NCBI GenBank assembly: GCA_002413865.1
Contig: DHXX01000001.1
Coordinates: forward strand, 5,188-41,413
Source: Candidatus Saccharibacteria bacterium UBA5145
Lineage (GTDB): Bacteria; Patescibacteriota; Saccharimonadia; Saccharimonadales; UBA4665
Reading direction: 5' to 3'
DNA: 36,226 nt
Shown here: positions 8,560 to 16,111 of the stretch, piece by piece
Numbering within the stretch: the first letter of the stretch is position 1
Layout: the number at the start of each line of letters is the position of its first letter
Made by a program: the position numbers and the translations under genes
The notes under the pieces: generated by a model
Told to the model about the DNA's origin: nothing
The model's database searches: none
Seen by the model: only the letters and a program-made list of their open reading frames with translations

Positions 8560-8627
8560 TTATCCACAGCTTTAACAGAATCGGAAACCCAGAACCGCCA
8601 CTAGCCAGCTGGTTCCTAATGGGAACC
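8560..8627. other. Intergenic stretch with a single DnaA-box-like word and a small hairpin
   Basis: TTATCCACA at 8560-8568 equals a DnaA box but is alone. GGTTCC/GGAACC (8611-8616, 8622-8627) forms a short hairpin without a T-run, possibly ending the 8666 gene's transcript. A GTCATCCTGAA repeat half-unit follows at about 8644. Confidence 0.35.
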
Positions 8628-8665
8628 CTCATCGCCTGCCTCCGTCATCCTGAACTCGGGGGCAC

Positions 8666-9403
8666 TCAGAACGTTGAGGTGGCCACCAAAACGTGGTGGA
8701 ACAAATAACTGCCGCCGGGAGTAACATTGCTGACATTAAAGATATACGAGATGGTGTAATTCGTATAGCTCGAGCTTTGCGTCGAAAAGGCGACGACGTC
8801 GCCATTCAGGTACTTATACATGTCGGGGTTACTGTAATCCAAGCCGACTTGCCCAAAACTAAAAGTACTGTCGGGAGTATGGCTTGGGTTGGCCCCAAAA
8901 GTAATCGGATTGGTGTTGGCGACGAGATTGATGCCAAATTGCTCGGTGCCGACTTGGGGCGCTGTCGGTATCGTCAAAGTCTGCATAATATAGCTGCCAT
9001 TGGTCGGCGCATCGGAAGCATTACTGACGACGTAGCCATGAGCCAGGTATGATTTGACCGAAAAACTCGAAGTCGCCGTTTTGGTGGTCGTTGCCGTCAA
9101 AGTCCCCAGGTCGACGTTGGTGTTACTGACCGTGAATTCTAGGTACGGCTCACGATTAGTGTTAAACCCGGCTTGGGCCTGATAGTTCGCGCTCGACGTA
9201 TTGCCGACGGTCGTTTCGCCGATTGACTGTTTTGAGCAATAGCTCGTCGAACAGGCGTTGAGCTCACCGCCGCTGCCAAAAAAAACTTCGTTGACTTGAT
9301 AATTGCTGGAAGCCGATTGCGCCGCCATAGCCATCGCCGGCAACCCCAAAAATAGCAGTAACCCTAAGCTGGCTAGTTTCCCTGTTTGTTTCCACGCCCG
9401 CAT
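8666..9403 (-). CDS. Secreted surface protein, paralogue family member 3
   Basis: About 245 residues from MRAWKQTGK, preferred over an upstream non-ATG start because the signal peptide (LASLGLLLFLGLPAMAMAA) then begins normally. After the signal comes a Cys-paired segment (SGGELNACSTSYCSKQSIGET), a middle beta region, and the C-terminal block shared with the next two genes: FGINLVANTNP, then PGGSYLFHHVLVATSTF. No transmembrane helix after the signal. It is the first gene of the leftward surface cluster and diverges from the membrane protein at 9511, so the gap 9404-9510 should hold both promoters. Function unknown. Confidence 0.65.
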   Translation of the reverse strand: MRAWKQTGKLASLGLLLFLGLPAMAMAAQSASSNYQVNEVFFGSGGELNACSTSYCSKQSIGETTVGNTSSANYQAQAGFNTNREPYLEFTVSNTNVDLGTLTATTTKTATSSFSVKSYLAHGYVVSNASDAPTNGSYIMQTLTIPTAPQVGTEQFGINLVANTNPITFGANPSHTPDSTFSFGQVGLDYSNPDMYKYLNGDVVAFSTQSSSYTNYTISYIFNVSNVTPGGSYLFHHVLVATSTF

Positions 9404-9510
9404 ATTACGTATAGTTTGCTGCAAAGCCGAGCAAAAGGCAATCCGTTTACGCTTGACTGTCTTTTCTTGTATGATAAGGGGTAGTATTTATCAACTAAAC
9501 TCAACCCTCC

Positions 9511-10557
9511 ATGGATCCAGACGCTCAACAACCTACACCCGAGCCCAGCGAAGCGACCGCTTTGGAAAATCCCGACGCCTCGGCTGAGTCGCTCGAAACG
9601 CTCGAGACAGTCGAAACAAGTGCGTCGGCTAGCAGTAACAGCGGCCCGACAATCGTCGATGCAACCAAGTCTAGTGGCGATAGCCAACCGTCTGCTCCAG
9701 CACCCAAGCCAGTCCACGGCCTCAAGAAGCTGATGCGGGTGCTCAATATTTATCTACTGTTATTCGTATTCATTTTGGTCATAGCTGGCGTCATCATCGG
9801 CGTCGCTTATTTTCAGAGTAAAAAACAGTCGAGCAGCGGTGTTGTCCAGTCCCAAAACTTATCGCAAAAAACCCTAGAGCAACTCGCCAGCAGCGATGCC
9901 CAAGTCGGTGACGCCAAGCAGGTACTGAATGTCCAGTCGAACGCCATCTTCGCCGGCAAGGTATTGGTGCGCGACAGTCTAGAAGTCGCCGGCAGCATTC
10001 AAGTCGGCGGGACTGTTACCTTAACAAACTTGAATGTGACGGGTGCGACAAACTTTGAACAAACCCAAGTTAGTAAAAATTTATCAGTCGGGGGCGACGC
10101 GGCAATCCAGGGTTCGGTCACCGTCCAGAGAAGTTTGCAAGTGAACGGTGGCGGCACTTTTAACGGGCCAGTCGCCGCCCCCCAAATCACCACTTCGGTC
10201 TTTCAACTCAATGGCGATTTAACGCTCACCCACCATATTATTGCCGGCGGCCCATCGCCCAGTCGCAGCAACGGTCCGGCCCTCGGCAGCGGCGGTTCGT
10301 CGAGCGTTAGCGGCTCCGACACCAGCGGTACATTGAATGTTAACACCGGCGGTGGAACGGGTAATGGCTGCTTTGCGACCATCTCTTTTGCCCAAAGATA
10401 TAACGGCACGCCCCACGTTATTGTCACGCCAGTTGGTGCCGACGCCGGTGCTCTCGATTACTACGTAACGCGCACCAGTAGCAGTTTTAGTATTTGCGAT
10501 GCCAGCGCACCCCCAAGCGGCGTGTCATTCAGCTTCGACTACTTTGTCGTCGACTAG
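9511..10557 (+). CDS. Membrane-anchored tail-fibre-like surface protein
   Basis: A 348-residue type II membrane protein. An acidic Ser/Pro/Thr-rich cytoplasmic head (1-70) is followed by one membrane helix (about 78-101) and an external stalk of short beta repeats (VLVRDSLEVAGSIQVGGTVTLTNLNVTG, NLSVGGDAAIQGSVTVQRSLQVNGGGTFNG). The stalk resembles phage tail-fibre or bactofilin-like beta-helices. A Gly/Ser linker leads to a C-terminal head (about 285-348) with GCFATISFAQRYNGTPHVIVTPVGAD and a paired Cys. It may be a trimeric adhesin-like appendage, but that is inference. It is the only rightward gene in this part, convergent with the ATPase operon. Confidence 0.65.
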   Translation: MDPDAQQPTPEPSEATALENPDASAESLETLETVETSASASSNSGPTIVDATKSSGDSQPSAPAPKPVHGLKKLMRVLNIYLLLFVFILVIAGVIIGVAYFQSKKQSSSGVVQSQNLSQKTLEQLASSDAQVGDAKQVLNVQSNAIFAGKVLVRDSLEVAGSIQVGGTVTLTNLNVTGATNFEQTQVSKNLSVGGDAAIQGSVTVQRSLQVNGGGTFNGPVAAPQITTSVFQLNGDLTLTHHIIAGGPSPSRSNGPALGSGGSSSVSGSDTSGTLNVNTGGGTGNGCFATISFAQRYNGTPHVIVTPVGADAGALDYYVTRTSSSFSICDASAPPSGVSFSFDYFVVD

Positions 10558-10573
10558 AACCGCTAACCGCACG

Positions 10574-10718
10574 CGTCATCCTGAACAAAGTGAAGGATCT
10601 GAGCCCAATTCCAAACGAAACTCAGATTCTTCGCCTACGGCTCAGAATGACGAAGCCGAGGGGTAGCGTCTAAAGACGCTAGTGATTGATTGGATCCCAG
10701 CCTGCGCTGGGATGACGA
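10574..10718. repeat. Palindromic repeat cluster between convergent genes
   Basis: 10574-10653 is GTCATCCTGAAC..GGATCTGAG joined to CTCAGATTCTTCGCC..CAGAATGACGA, an inverted relative of 6022-6097. 10691-10718 is the GGATCCCAGCCTGCGCTGGGATGAC unit also found inside alaS. The 216-bp gap holds nothing else recognisable; as DNA between convergent genes it may act as a transcript barrier. Confidence 0.8.
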
Positions 10719-10773
10719 AGCAAAATAGAGTGAAAGCGTAAGGGCTAGAATGACGGGAGTTTTGTAGGTTGTT

Positions 10774-11145
10774 TTAGACGTCTAAAAACACGACGACTTT
10801 ATCGGCTTTGACGTGCATAATCCCGCCAGAAATCTGGATCTTCTGATCGCCTTTAGGCGACCGGATGATCAGTTCGCAGGGCGACAGCAAGGTGATAAAG
10901 TTATGGTGCGTCGGCAAAATATCAAACTCCCCAGTCTCGTTTTCGCCGCTGACACTAAAGGCTTCACCCTCATAATAGCTCTTGAAGGGCGAGTGAACTT
11001 TGACATCCATACTGAGCATGCCTTTTTTGGATGGCCGGCTAAGTTCAATAGCGGCTTGATTTTCTTCTTGTTCGCGCGCCGTCTCAACGTCGGCACTTTC
11101 CTCAACAATCCGATGCGGTTGGTCAATCGGCGGTTGGTCGCTCAT
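10774..11145 (-). CDS. atpC: F1-type ATPase epsilon subunit (short form)
   Basis: A 123-residue epsilon-like protein. Residues about 45-123 form the N-terminal beta-sandwich of epsilon (MDVKVHSPFKSYYEGEAFSVSGENETGEFDILPTHHNFITLL..IQISGGIMHVKADKVVVFLDV). An unusual acidic 44-residue extension precedes it, and the C-terminal helical hairpin that regulates ATP hydrolysis in bacterial epsilon is missing. Its ATG overlaps the atpD stop (ATGA), so translation is coupled. It is the last gene of the ATPase operon. The missing hairpin means no epsilon-type inhibition by the usual mechanism. Confidence 0.85.
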   Translation of the reverse strand: MSDQPPIDQPHRIVEESADVETAREQEENQAAIELSRPSKKGMLSMDVKVHSPFKSYYEGEAFSVSGENETGEFDILPTHHNFITLLSPCELIIRSPKGDQKIQISGGIMHVKADKVVVFLDV

Positions 11146-12446
11146 ACAATGATTTCTTCGATACTCTTGAGCGTATCTTCGCGCGAAAAGTAGTCGCCAG
11201 GAACACCATTCATCTTGGTCATGACGTTCATATTCTGCGTAAAGTTGGCGATCAGTTTTTTGGCCTTGGCGTAATCGGCCCGGTCGGCCGGACTTAGTTC
11301 ATTCTCGCCGATAATGGCGATGATTCCCTTGAGCGATTCGTACTTTTGAATCAAGGCCTGCACCCGCACGCTCAGTAGATAGTGTCGATCGCCGACCACT
11401 TCGGGAGTCAGTAGTGACGAGGTGGTCAGGTTGAGGTCGACGGCCGGGCGGATACCCTGTTCGGCGACTTTACGAGACAGCACGATGATTGAGTCCATTT
11501 CGTGCTGGATAAACTGCACGCCCGGATCACTGATATCATCGGCCGGCACGTAAATGGTCTGGACCGAGGTGATCGAGCCGTTTTCATTAGAGCTCAAGCG
11601 ATCCTGCAGGACTTTGACGTCAGAGAAAATAGTCGGCTCGTAGCCGCCTTCGTTTGGTATCTGATCAAGAATCGTCGCCAGCTCGTTGCGCGCCTGAACA
11701 TAGCGGTACATATTGTCGGCGAAGAACAGGATATTCTTGTGCTCTTCGTCACGGAAGTATTCGGCGGCGGCCGTGGCCGAAATACCAACTAGGGAACGTT
11801 GGATAGGATTTTCATTCATCTGGGCGAAGAACATGCAGGTGTTCTTGAGCAGATCGTTCTCTTTGAGGGTCATGTAAAGCTCGTGACCTTCCCGAATCCG
11901 CTCACCAATACCGGCGAAAAACGATAGCCCGGCGCCACTGCGGGCCACGTTGTTGATTAATTCCATCGTCAGGACCGTCTTGCCGACACCGGCACCACCG
12001 ACAATACCGATCTTGCGACCCTTCACAAACGGCGTGAAGAAATCGATCACCTTAATGCCGGTCTCGAGAATCTCGGGCTTAGCGACCGAAAAGTTGGTCG
12101 TCCGCGGTGGTAGCTTCAAAATATCTTTGAATTTAGCGTCGGCGCCGTCGAAGGCGGCTTGACCGTCGAGTGGATCGCCGAGGGCGTTGAGAATACGGCC
12201 GATTGTCGTCGCGCCGATCGGAATCTCAATGCCTTTGTGCGTCCGGGCAACGTCCATACCCTTCATCATGCGCAAATCCGATCGGACGTTCAGGCAAAAG
12301 GCGACGCCACCCGGTTCGAGGTGATCGACCAATAGTTTGCTGCCATAGCCATTTTGAACCTCAACGAGTTCATTGACACTCGGGGCATCATCGTCGAACT
12401 GGGCTCGAACGACTAAGTCTTTGACCGTGACGATGACACCCGGCAT
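11142..12446 (-). CDS. atpD: F1-type ATPase beta subunit (divergent)
   Basis: The catalytic subunit. In 434 residues it has the P-loop GGAGVGKT (150-157), catalytic Glu182 and Arg183 in GERIREG, a Walker B strand ILFFADN with Asp244, then a family-like EYFRDEE and GSITSVQTIYVPADD. All catalytic residues I can check are present, so it should hydrolyse ATP. It is shorter than usual (about 460-480) and diverges where the canonical protein is very conserved: QMNENPIQRSLVG for QMNEPPGARxRVA, ADNMYRYVQARNELATIL for IDNIFRFTQAGSEVSALLG, and GENELSPADRADY for the DELSEED region. It overlaps atpG by 1 nt (TGATG) and atpC by 4 nt. Confidence 0.92.
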   Translation of the reverse strand: MPGVIVTVKDLVVRAQFDDDAPSVNELVEVQNGYGSKLLVDHLEPGGVAFCLNVRSDLRMMKGMDVARTHKGIEIPIGATTIGRILNALGDPLDGQAAFDGADAKFKDILKLPPRTTNFSVAKPEILETGIKVIDFFTPFVKGRKIGIVGGAGVGKTVLTMELINNVARSGAGLSFFAGIGERIREGHELYMTLKENDLLKNTCMFFAQMNENPIQRSLVGISATAAAEYFRDEEHKNILFFADNMYRYVQARNELATILDQIPNEGGYEPTIFSDVKVLQDRLSSNENGSITSVQTIYVPADDISDPGVQFIQHEMDSIIVLSRKVAEQGIRPAVDLNLTTSSLLTPEVVGDRHYLLSVRVQALIQKYESLKGIIAIIGENELSPADRADYAKAKKLIANFTQNMNVMTKMNGVPGDYFSREDTLKSIEEIIV

Positions 12447-13309
12447 CAGACGCTAACCTCACTACGACTTTTTTTCATACCGTTAATACTCTCTTTCAGG
12501 CGTTCGTCCTTGACACTACGACGAGCCCGATTAAACTCCAGGTGCAAATCAGATCGGGATTCGTCAGCCCGTTGGTGCGAAGCGCTCATCGCCCGAAAAC
12601 GTGAAGCGTATTGCGCCAGTTTGGAATCGAGAATCAACTGACTAATAGCGATTTGCGTCATCGTCCGCTCCAAGTGCGCCGCCACGGCATAGGTACTCGG
12701 TTCAAAAATATAGTTGGCATCGCTGATGACTTCATCCGGCCGGTCGCTGTCGTCGGCACGTTCCTTGATAGCCGAGGCTAGTTCGATGCGCTTGACGTCT
12801 TGAACCATCAACGAGACGTATTCTTGGTAGAACATTTTGGTCGACTTATAGAGTTGGACTTCACGAATAATCGGCATCACGTTGATGTTTTGATCTTTGT
12901 TGGGGAGTTTAAAGTATTTCTTATAGGAGATGCCGCGCTGGGCCAACTGCACCGCGCCGTGGTGGCCGATCACGATAATATCATTCTTGTCTTTATCATA
13001 AGTGCTCAGCATCAGCTGGACGAGTTTTTGGTCGATGTCGCCGCTAAAGCCACCCTCGGCGGTGATGATCACGTACAACTCCCGATCGATCACTTTGTCG
13101 CGCGATTCGTCGCGACCAAAACTAAACAAGCTATCGACCCGGAGCTGGGTGTAGATTTGCCAGAGCTCGTTAAAAAATTTCGTGGATTGTAACACTTGGT
13201 TTTTAATTTGCGCGATCCGCATACTGGCGATGCCTTCAAAAACACTGGTTAATTCGACGAGTGTCGCCATCGAGGCTTCTTCGCGAGCAATTTCGTTGGG
13301 GCGCTTCAT
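12446..13309 (-). CDS. atpG: F1-type ATPase gamma subunit (divergent)
   Basis: A 287-residue central-stalk subunit. The C-terminal helix carries the family pattern (SRFRAMSASHQRADESRSDLHLEFNRARRS, compare SRMxAMxxATxNA..LxLxYNRARQ) and the middle has AEGGFSGDIDQKL where canonical gamma has GLCGGLN. The N-terminal helix is recognisable (ELTSVFEGIASMRIAQIKNQVLQST) although the usual AMxMVAAxK stretch is not conserved. Both end helices needed for the rotating coiled coil are thus present. It overlaps atpA (ATGA) and atpD (TGATG). Confidence 0.85.
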   Translation of the reverse strand: MKRPNEIAREEASMATLVELTSVFEGIASMRIAQIKNQVLQSTKFFNELWQIYTQLRVDSLFSFGRDESRDKVIDRELYVIITAEGGFSGDIDQKLVQLMLSTYDKDKNDIIVIGHHGAVQLAQRGISYKKYFKLPNKDQNINVMPIIREVQLYKSTKMFYQEYVSLMVQDVKRIELASAIKERADDSDRPDEVISDANYIFEPSTYAVAAHLERTMTQIAISQLILDSKLAQYASRFRAMSASHQRADESRSDLHLEFNRARRSVKDERLKESINGMKKSRSEVSV

Positions 13310-14862
13310 GAAGCGACTCCAGCCAATTCTTTTTCTGGTTCCTTGGTGTCTTTTTTGTGCTTTTTATCTTGTTTGTCATTTTTGGTCGTGTCGTCTTTGA
13401 CTGGCGGCGCGACGACCGGTTCGGGATCCAACGCCCCTTTTAACTTGATAATGCATTTGGCTTTGAGTTCGGCGCGCACGGCGGCGTAGTCTTCATCTTT
13501 AGTAACCTTGGCGGCCAAGTCGCGAATGCTAAGTTTGAGGGCGTTCAAATCAATATTCTCACCGTCAACGCCATTTAATATCAGGTCGAACATTAGTTGT
13601 TGGGCCATCAACGAATACGTTTCGGACGGGCTTTGGGTAATAATTTCGAAGATGTTCTTGCCAATGGTGAGGGCGCGCTGGGCTTCGACCGCCAGTTCAG
13701 ATCCAAAGTGCGAAAATTCTTCGGCCTGACGGTAATCGGCCAGGGTTTTGAGGGTTTGGGCCGCCAGGTCTTTTTGACGCTTGTTGTGGCCGAGACCGCC
13801 GGCCCGGGTCACACTCAGGCCAACATTCATGGCTGGGCGGACACCACCACGGAAGACTTCCATGTCGAGGATCCACTGCCCATCGGTAATGGACATGATG
13901 TTGGTCGGCAGGTAGGCCGTGATATCGCCGTTAGCGGCGTGCACGACCGGTACGCTCGTCAGGCACTTGCCGCTACGATCGAGCCGACCGGCTCGTTCGA
14001 GTAAGCTGGAGTGGGCATAAAACATATCACCCGGGTAGGAGTCGCGGCCCGGGCTGACACCCGATAACAGGGCAACTTCACGGTAAGCGTGGGCGTGACT
14101 CGTCAGGTCATCGTAAATAATAATTGTGTCTTGGTCACATTTCTGCCACAGATATTCGGCCAACGAACACGCCACGTACGGTGCCAAATAACTCATAATC
14201 AGCGATTCGAACATCGTCGACACGACGACGATGGCTTTTTCGAGACCGCCGTTTTCCTGCAAGTGGTTGAGTAGACTATCGACGTCGCTGCGGCGCTTGG
14301 CAATCAGACAGTAAACGACGATCTGATCGGTGTTTTTCTGGTTGATCGTCAGTTGAGTCGCCAAGGTACTCTTGCCAGACTTGCTATCACCGAGCAGCGC
14401 CATGCGCTGACCGCGCACAATCGGGAACAGTGAGTCAATCACCAGGACACCACTCTCCAGTTGGTCTTCGAGTAGTCGCCGCTCGTAGAGTGACGGTGCG
14501 GTGTTAAAAACCGGCCAGACGCCATCGGCCGCGATTGGACCTTTGCCGTCGAGGGGTTCGCCCGTCACCGACACGACGCGGCCAATAAAATCTTTGCCGA
14601 CTTTGGTCACCAGCTCTTGGTGCTGAACGACAGCCACCAGACCGACGCGCAAGCTTTCAACGCCGAGGTGTAAAATCACGACGTGATCACTCTGAATCTG
14701 AGACACAAAGCCCTTACTGCCGTCCTCGAACATAATCAAAGCGTGGACGGCGCAAGGTTGCAGGCCGCGGGCTTTGATCAGAAACTTATCGACGGCGATC
14801 ACTTCACCAACGGGATTACCGGCCGCAATCAGTTTGTCAAAGTGTTGGCCCCCGGCACTCAT
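13306..14862 (-). CDS. atpA: F1-type ATPase alpha subunit (divergent)
   Basis: The 518-residue non-catalytic partner of beta. Present: VVSVTGEPLDGKGPI (96-110), a modified P-loop GDSKSGKS (158-165; canonical GDRQTGKT), the YLAPYVACSLAEYLWQK and IIIYDDLTSHAHAYREVALL strands, PGRDSYPGDMFYAHSSLLERAGRL, and the arginine-finger region NVGLSVTRAGG, whose Arg is kept. It has a Lys/Asp-rich C-terminal tail (about 490-515). The RQT to SKS change at the P-loop and the divergent VVYCLIAKRRSDV strand set it apart from housekeeping alpha subunits. Overlaps atpH and atpG by 4 nt each. Confidence 0.92.
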   Translation of the reverse strand: MSAGGQHFDKLIAAGNPVGEVIAVDKFLIKARGLQPCAVHALIMFEDGSKGFVSQIQSDHVVILHLGVESLRVGLVAVVQHQELVTKVGKDFIGRVVSVTGEPLDGKGPIAADGVWPVFNTAPSLYERRLLEDQLESGVLVIDSLFPIVRGQRMALLGDSKSGKSTLATQLTINQKNTDQIVVYCLIAKRRSDVDSLLNHLQENGGLEKAIVVVSTMFESLIMSYLAPYVACSLAEYLWQKCDQDTIIIYDDLTSHAHAYREVALLSGVSPGRDSYPGDMFYAHSSLLERAGRLDRSGKCLTSVPVVHAANGDITAYLPTNIMSITDGQWILDMEVFRGGVRPAMNVGLSVTRAGGLGHNKRQKDLAAQTLKTLADYRQAEEFSHFGSELAVEAQRALTIGKNIFEIITQSPSETYSLMAQQLMFDLILNGVDGENIDLNALKLSIRDLAAKVTKDEDYAAVRAELKAKCIIKLKGALDPEPVVAPPVKDDTTKNDKQDKKHKKDTKEPEKELAGVAS

Positions 14863-15356
14863 CGGGTGACCTCCTGCAATTTACTGAGCAGCAGTTGGCG
14901 ATTCTTGGATAAGTGATCGCGTAATGAAAAATCAAAATACTTGTTAGTGCTGCGCACGATACAACCCGCCCCAATGCTCGGCTGCAAACCGACGGTCAGC
15001 AATACCAAAGGATTAATCTCTTTGCGCAACCAGCCGACGAGCTTTTGGGTAAACAAAGGCGATGGATCGGCCCCGAAGCTAATGTGCAGGACGGGAGCGT
15101 GCGCTTTGGTTTGCATCAAAAACTGGTGGAGCTTCTGGAAATCGGCCGTTTCGAGCAGATCGAGCTTGTTGACCGCGACGGTTTGGTCGAGCAATCGGGA
15201 CATTGCCGGCAATTTCAGCGCCCCGTCGGTGCGTAAACGCAACTGCACGAGCGTGTCCTCGAGCGTTTCCAATTCCCGTAACAGCCGGCCAAGGTCGACC
15301 GGGCCAACCACCGAATCCGGCAAAACAAACTGCCTAGTGGCCGTCTTAGGCGCCAT
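14859..15356 (-). CDS. atpH: ATPase delta-subunit-like protein
   Basis: A 165-residue protein at the delta (OSCP) position. The C-terminal half matches the delta pattern: VLLTVGLQPSIGAGCIVRSTNKYFDFSLRDHLSK compares with the family DPSLIGGxxVRxGDxxxDxSxRxxL. The N-terminal half is helical but not recognisably the usual six-helix bundle. It should link the alpha subunits to the b-like stalk. It overlaps the b-like gene by 11 nt and atpA by 4 nt. Identity rests on the C-terminal motif and gene order. Confidence 0.75.
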   Translation of the reverse strand: MAPKTATRQFVLPDSVVGPVDLGRLLRELETLEDTLVQLRLRTDGALKLPAMSRLLDQTVAVNKLDLLETADFQKLHQFLMQTKAHAPVLHISFGADPSPLFTQKLVGWLRKEINPLVLLTVGLQPSIGAGCIVRSTNKYFDFSLRDHLSKNRQLLLSKLQEVTR

Positions 15357-15978
15357 TGTTAATATCCTCGATCATCGCCTGCTTATTCGTGTCCAGATCG
15401 GCCAAGATGTATTCGAGCTGGTCGTTCAGGTCGATTTGGTTGCCGATGGCCGCCAAAACGTAGTGGTTGATAATATCGGTCATGTTTTGTTCAAAGCGTT
15501 GAACTAGTTGTTGCTTTTCGGCGACGATTTCTTTTTGGACCTGTTGACCAAGCAAGGCGCGTTGCTCGTCAATCGCCGCGTTGGTCTTCTGAATCGAAGC
15601 GACGGCCAAATTTTTAGCATCCATGATTGATTGTTCGTACTTGGCAAACTCATCCTGCAACTTACGGGTGATTTCGGTCTTCATGTACTCGTTGAGTTGG
15701 GAGGTCGTCAGGCGCAAGTCCTGTTGCAGGAACATGGCGTTTTCACCGATGATCTTTTCGAAGTGCAAGCGGCCGCGGTTGCGGAGTTCTTCACGAAAAT
15801 CGTCATTAAAGATATGCTCGACGTCGTCTTCAACGGCTTTTTCGAGCGATTCGTTGGGGTCTTTCGAGTTTTTTGCGCCGGCTTTAACACCACTATTCAA
15901 CTTTAAAATCAGCCAGACGAAGGCGATACCGACCGCCGCCAGTAAACCTAAGATTAAATACAGCCACCAGATTGTCAT
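15346..15978 (-). CDS. atpF: ATPase b-subunit-like peripheral stalk protein
   Basis: A 210-residue protein with one N-terminal membrane helix (WWLYLILGLLAAVGIAFVWLIL, 4-25) followed by a long charged helix with coiled-coil periodicity (about 75-190: QLNEYMKTEITRKLQDEFAKYEQSIMDAKNLAVASIQKTNAAIDEQRALLGQQ...). This is the architecture of F-type subunit b, though longer than the usual 155-170 residues, with an acidic segment (DPNESLEKAVEDDVEHIFNDD) between helix and coiled coil. It lies directly before atpH. It would tether the F1 part to the membrane. I cannot show that it contacts a conventional a subunit, since none is encoded nearby. Confidence 0.75.
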   Translation of the reverse strand: MTIWWLYLILGLLAAVGIAFVWLILKLNSGVKAGAKNSKDPNESLEKAVEDDVEHIFNDDFREELRNRGRLHFEKIIGENAMFLQQDLRLTTSQLNEYMKTEITRKLQDEFAKYEQSIMDAKNLAVASIQKTNAAIDEQRALLGQQVQKEIVAEKQQLVQRFEQNMTDIINHYVLAAIGNQIDLNDQLEYILADLDTNKQAMIEDINNGA

Positions 15979-16022
15979 GTTTTTTGTTTGCCCACCATAG
16001 TGATATATCTATGCTTTCGAGC

Positions 16023-16109
16023 CTTTAGGAATCAGTATGGGTTAGTTTTATACCGTGAGACGCGTCCTACACGGCCGTCTCGCCAGCTGTTTAATTAGAC
16101 TTCCTAAAG
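16023..16109. promoter_or_regulatory. Structured intergenic hairpin between the c-like and b-like genes
   Basis: Outer 9-bp stem CTTTAGGAA (16023-16031) with TTCCTAAAG (16101-16109); inner 6-bp stem GAGACG (16057-16062) with CGTCTC (16076-16081). It begins 2 nt after the stop codon of the upstream gene and has no T-run, so it looks more like an mRNA stability or processing element than a terminator. Confidence 0.5.
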
Positions 16110-16111
16110 TG

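Noticed and set aside
8560..8568. TTATCCACA, a perfect DnaA box
   Set aside because: A single box, with no cluster, AT-rich unwinding region or dnaA/dnaN genes nearby, is not evidence for an origin.
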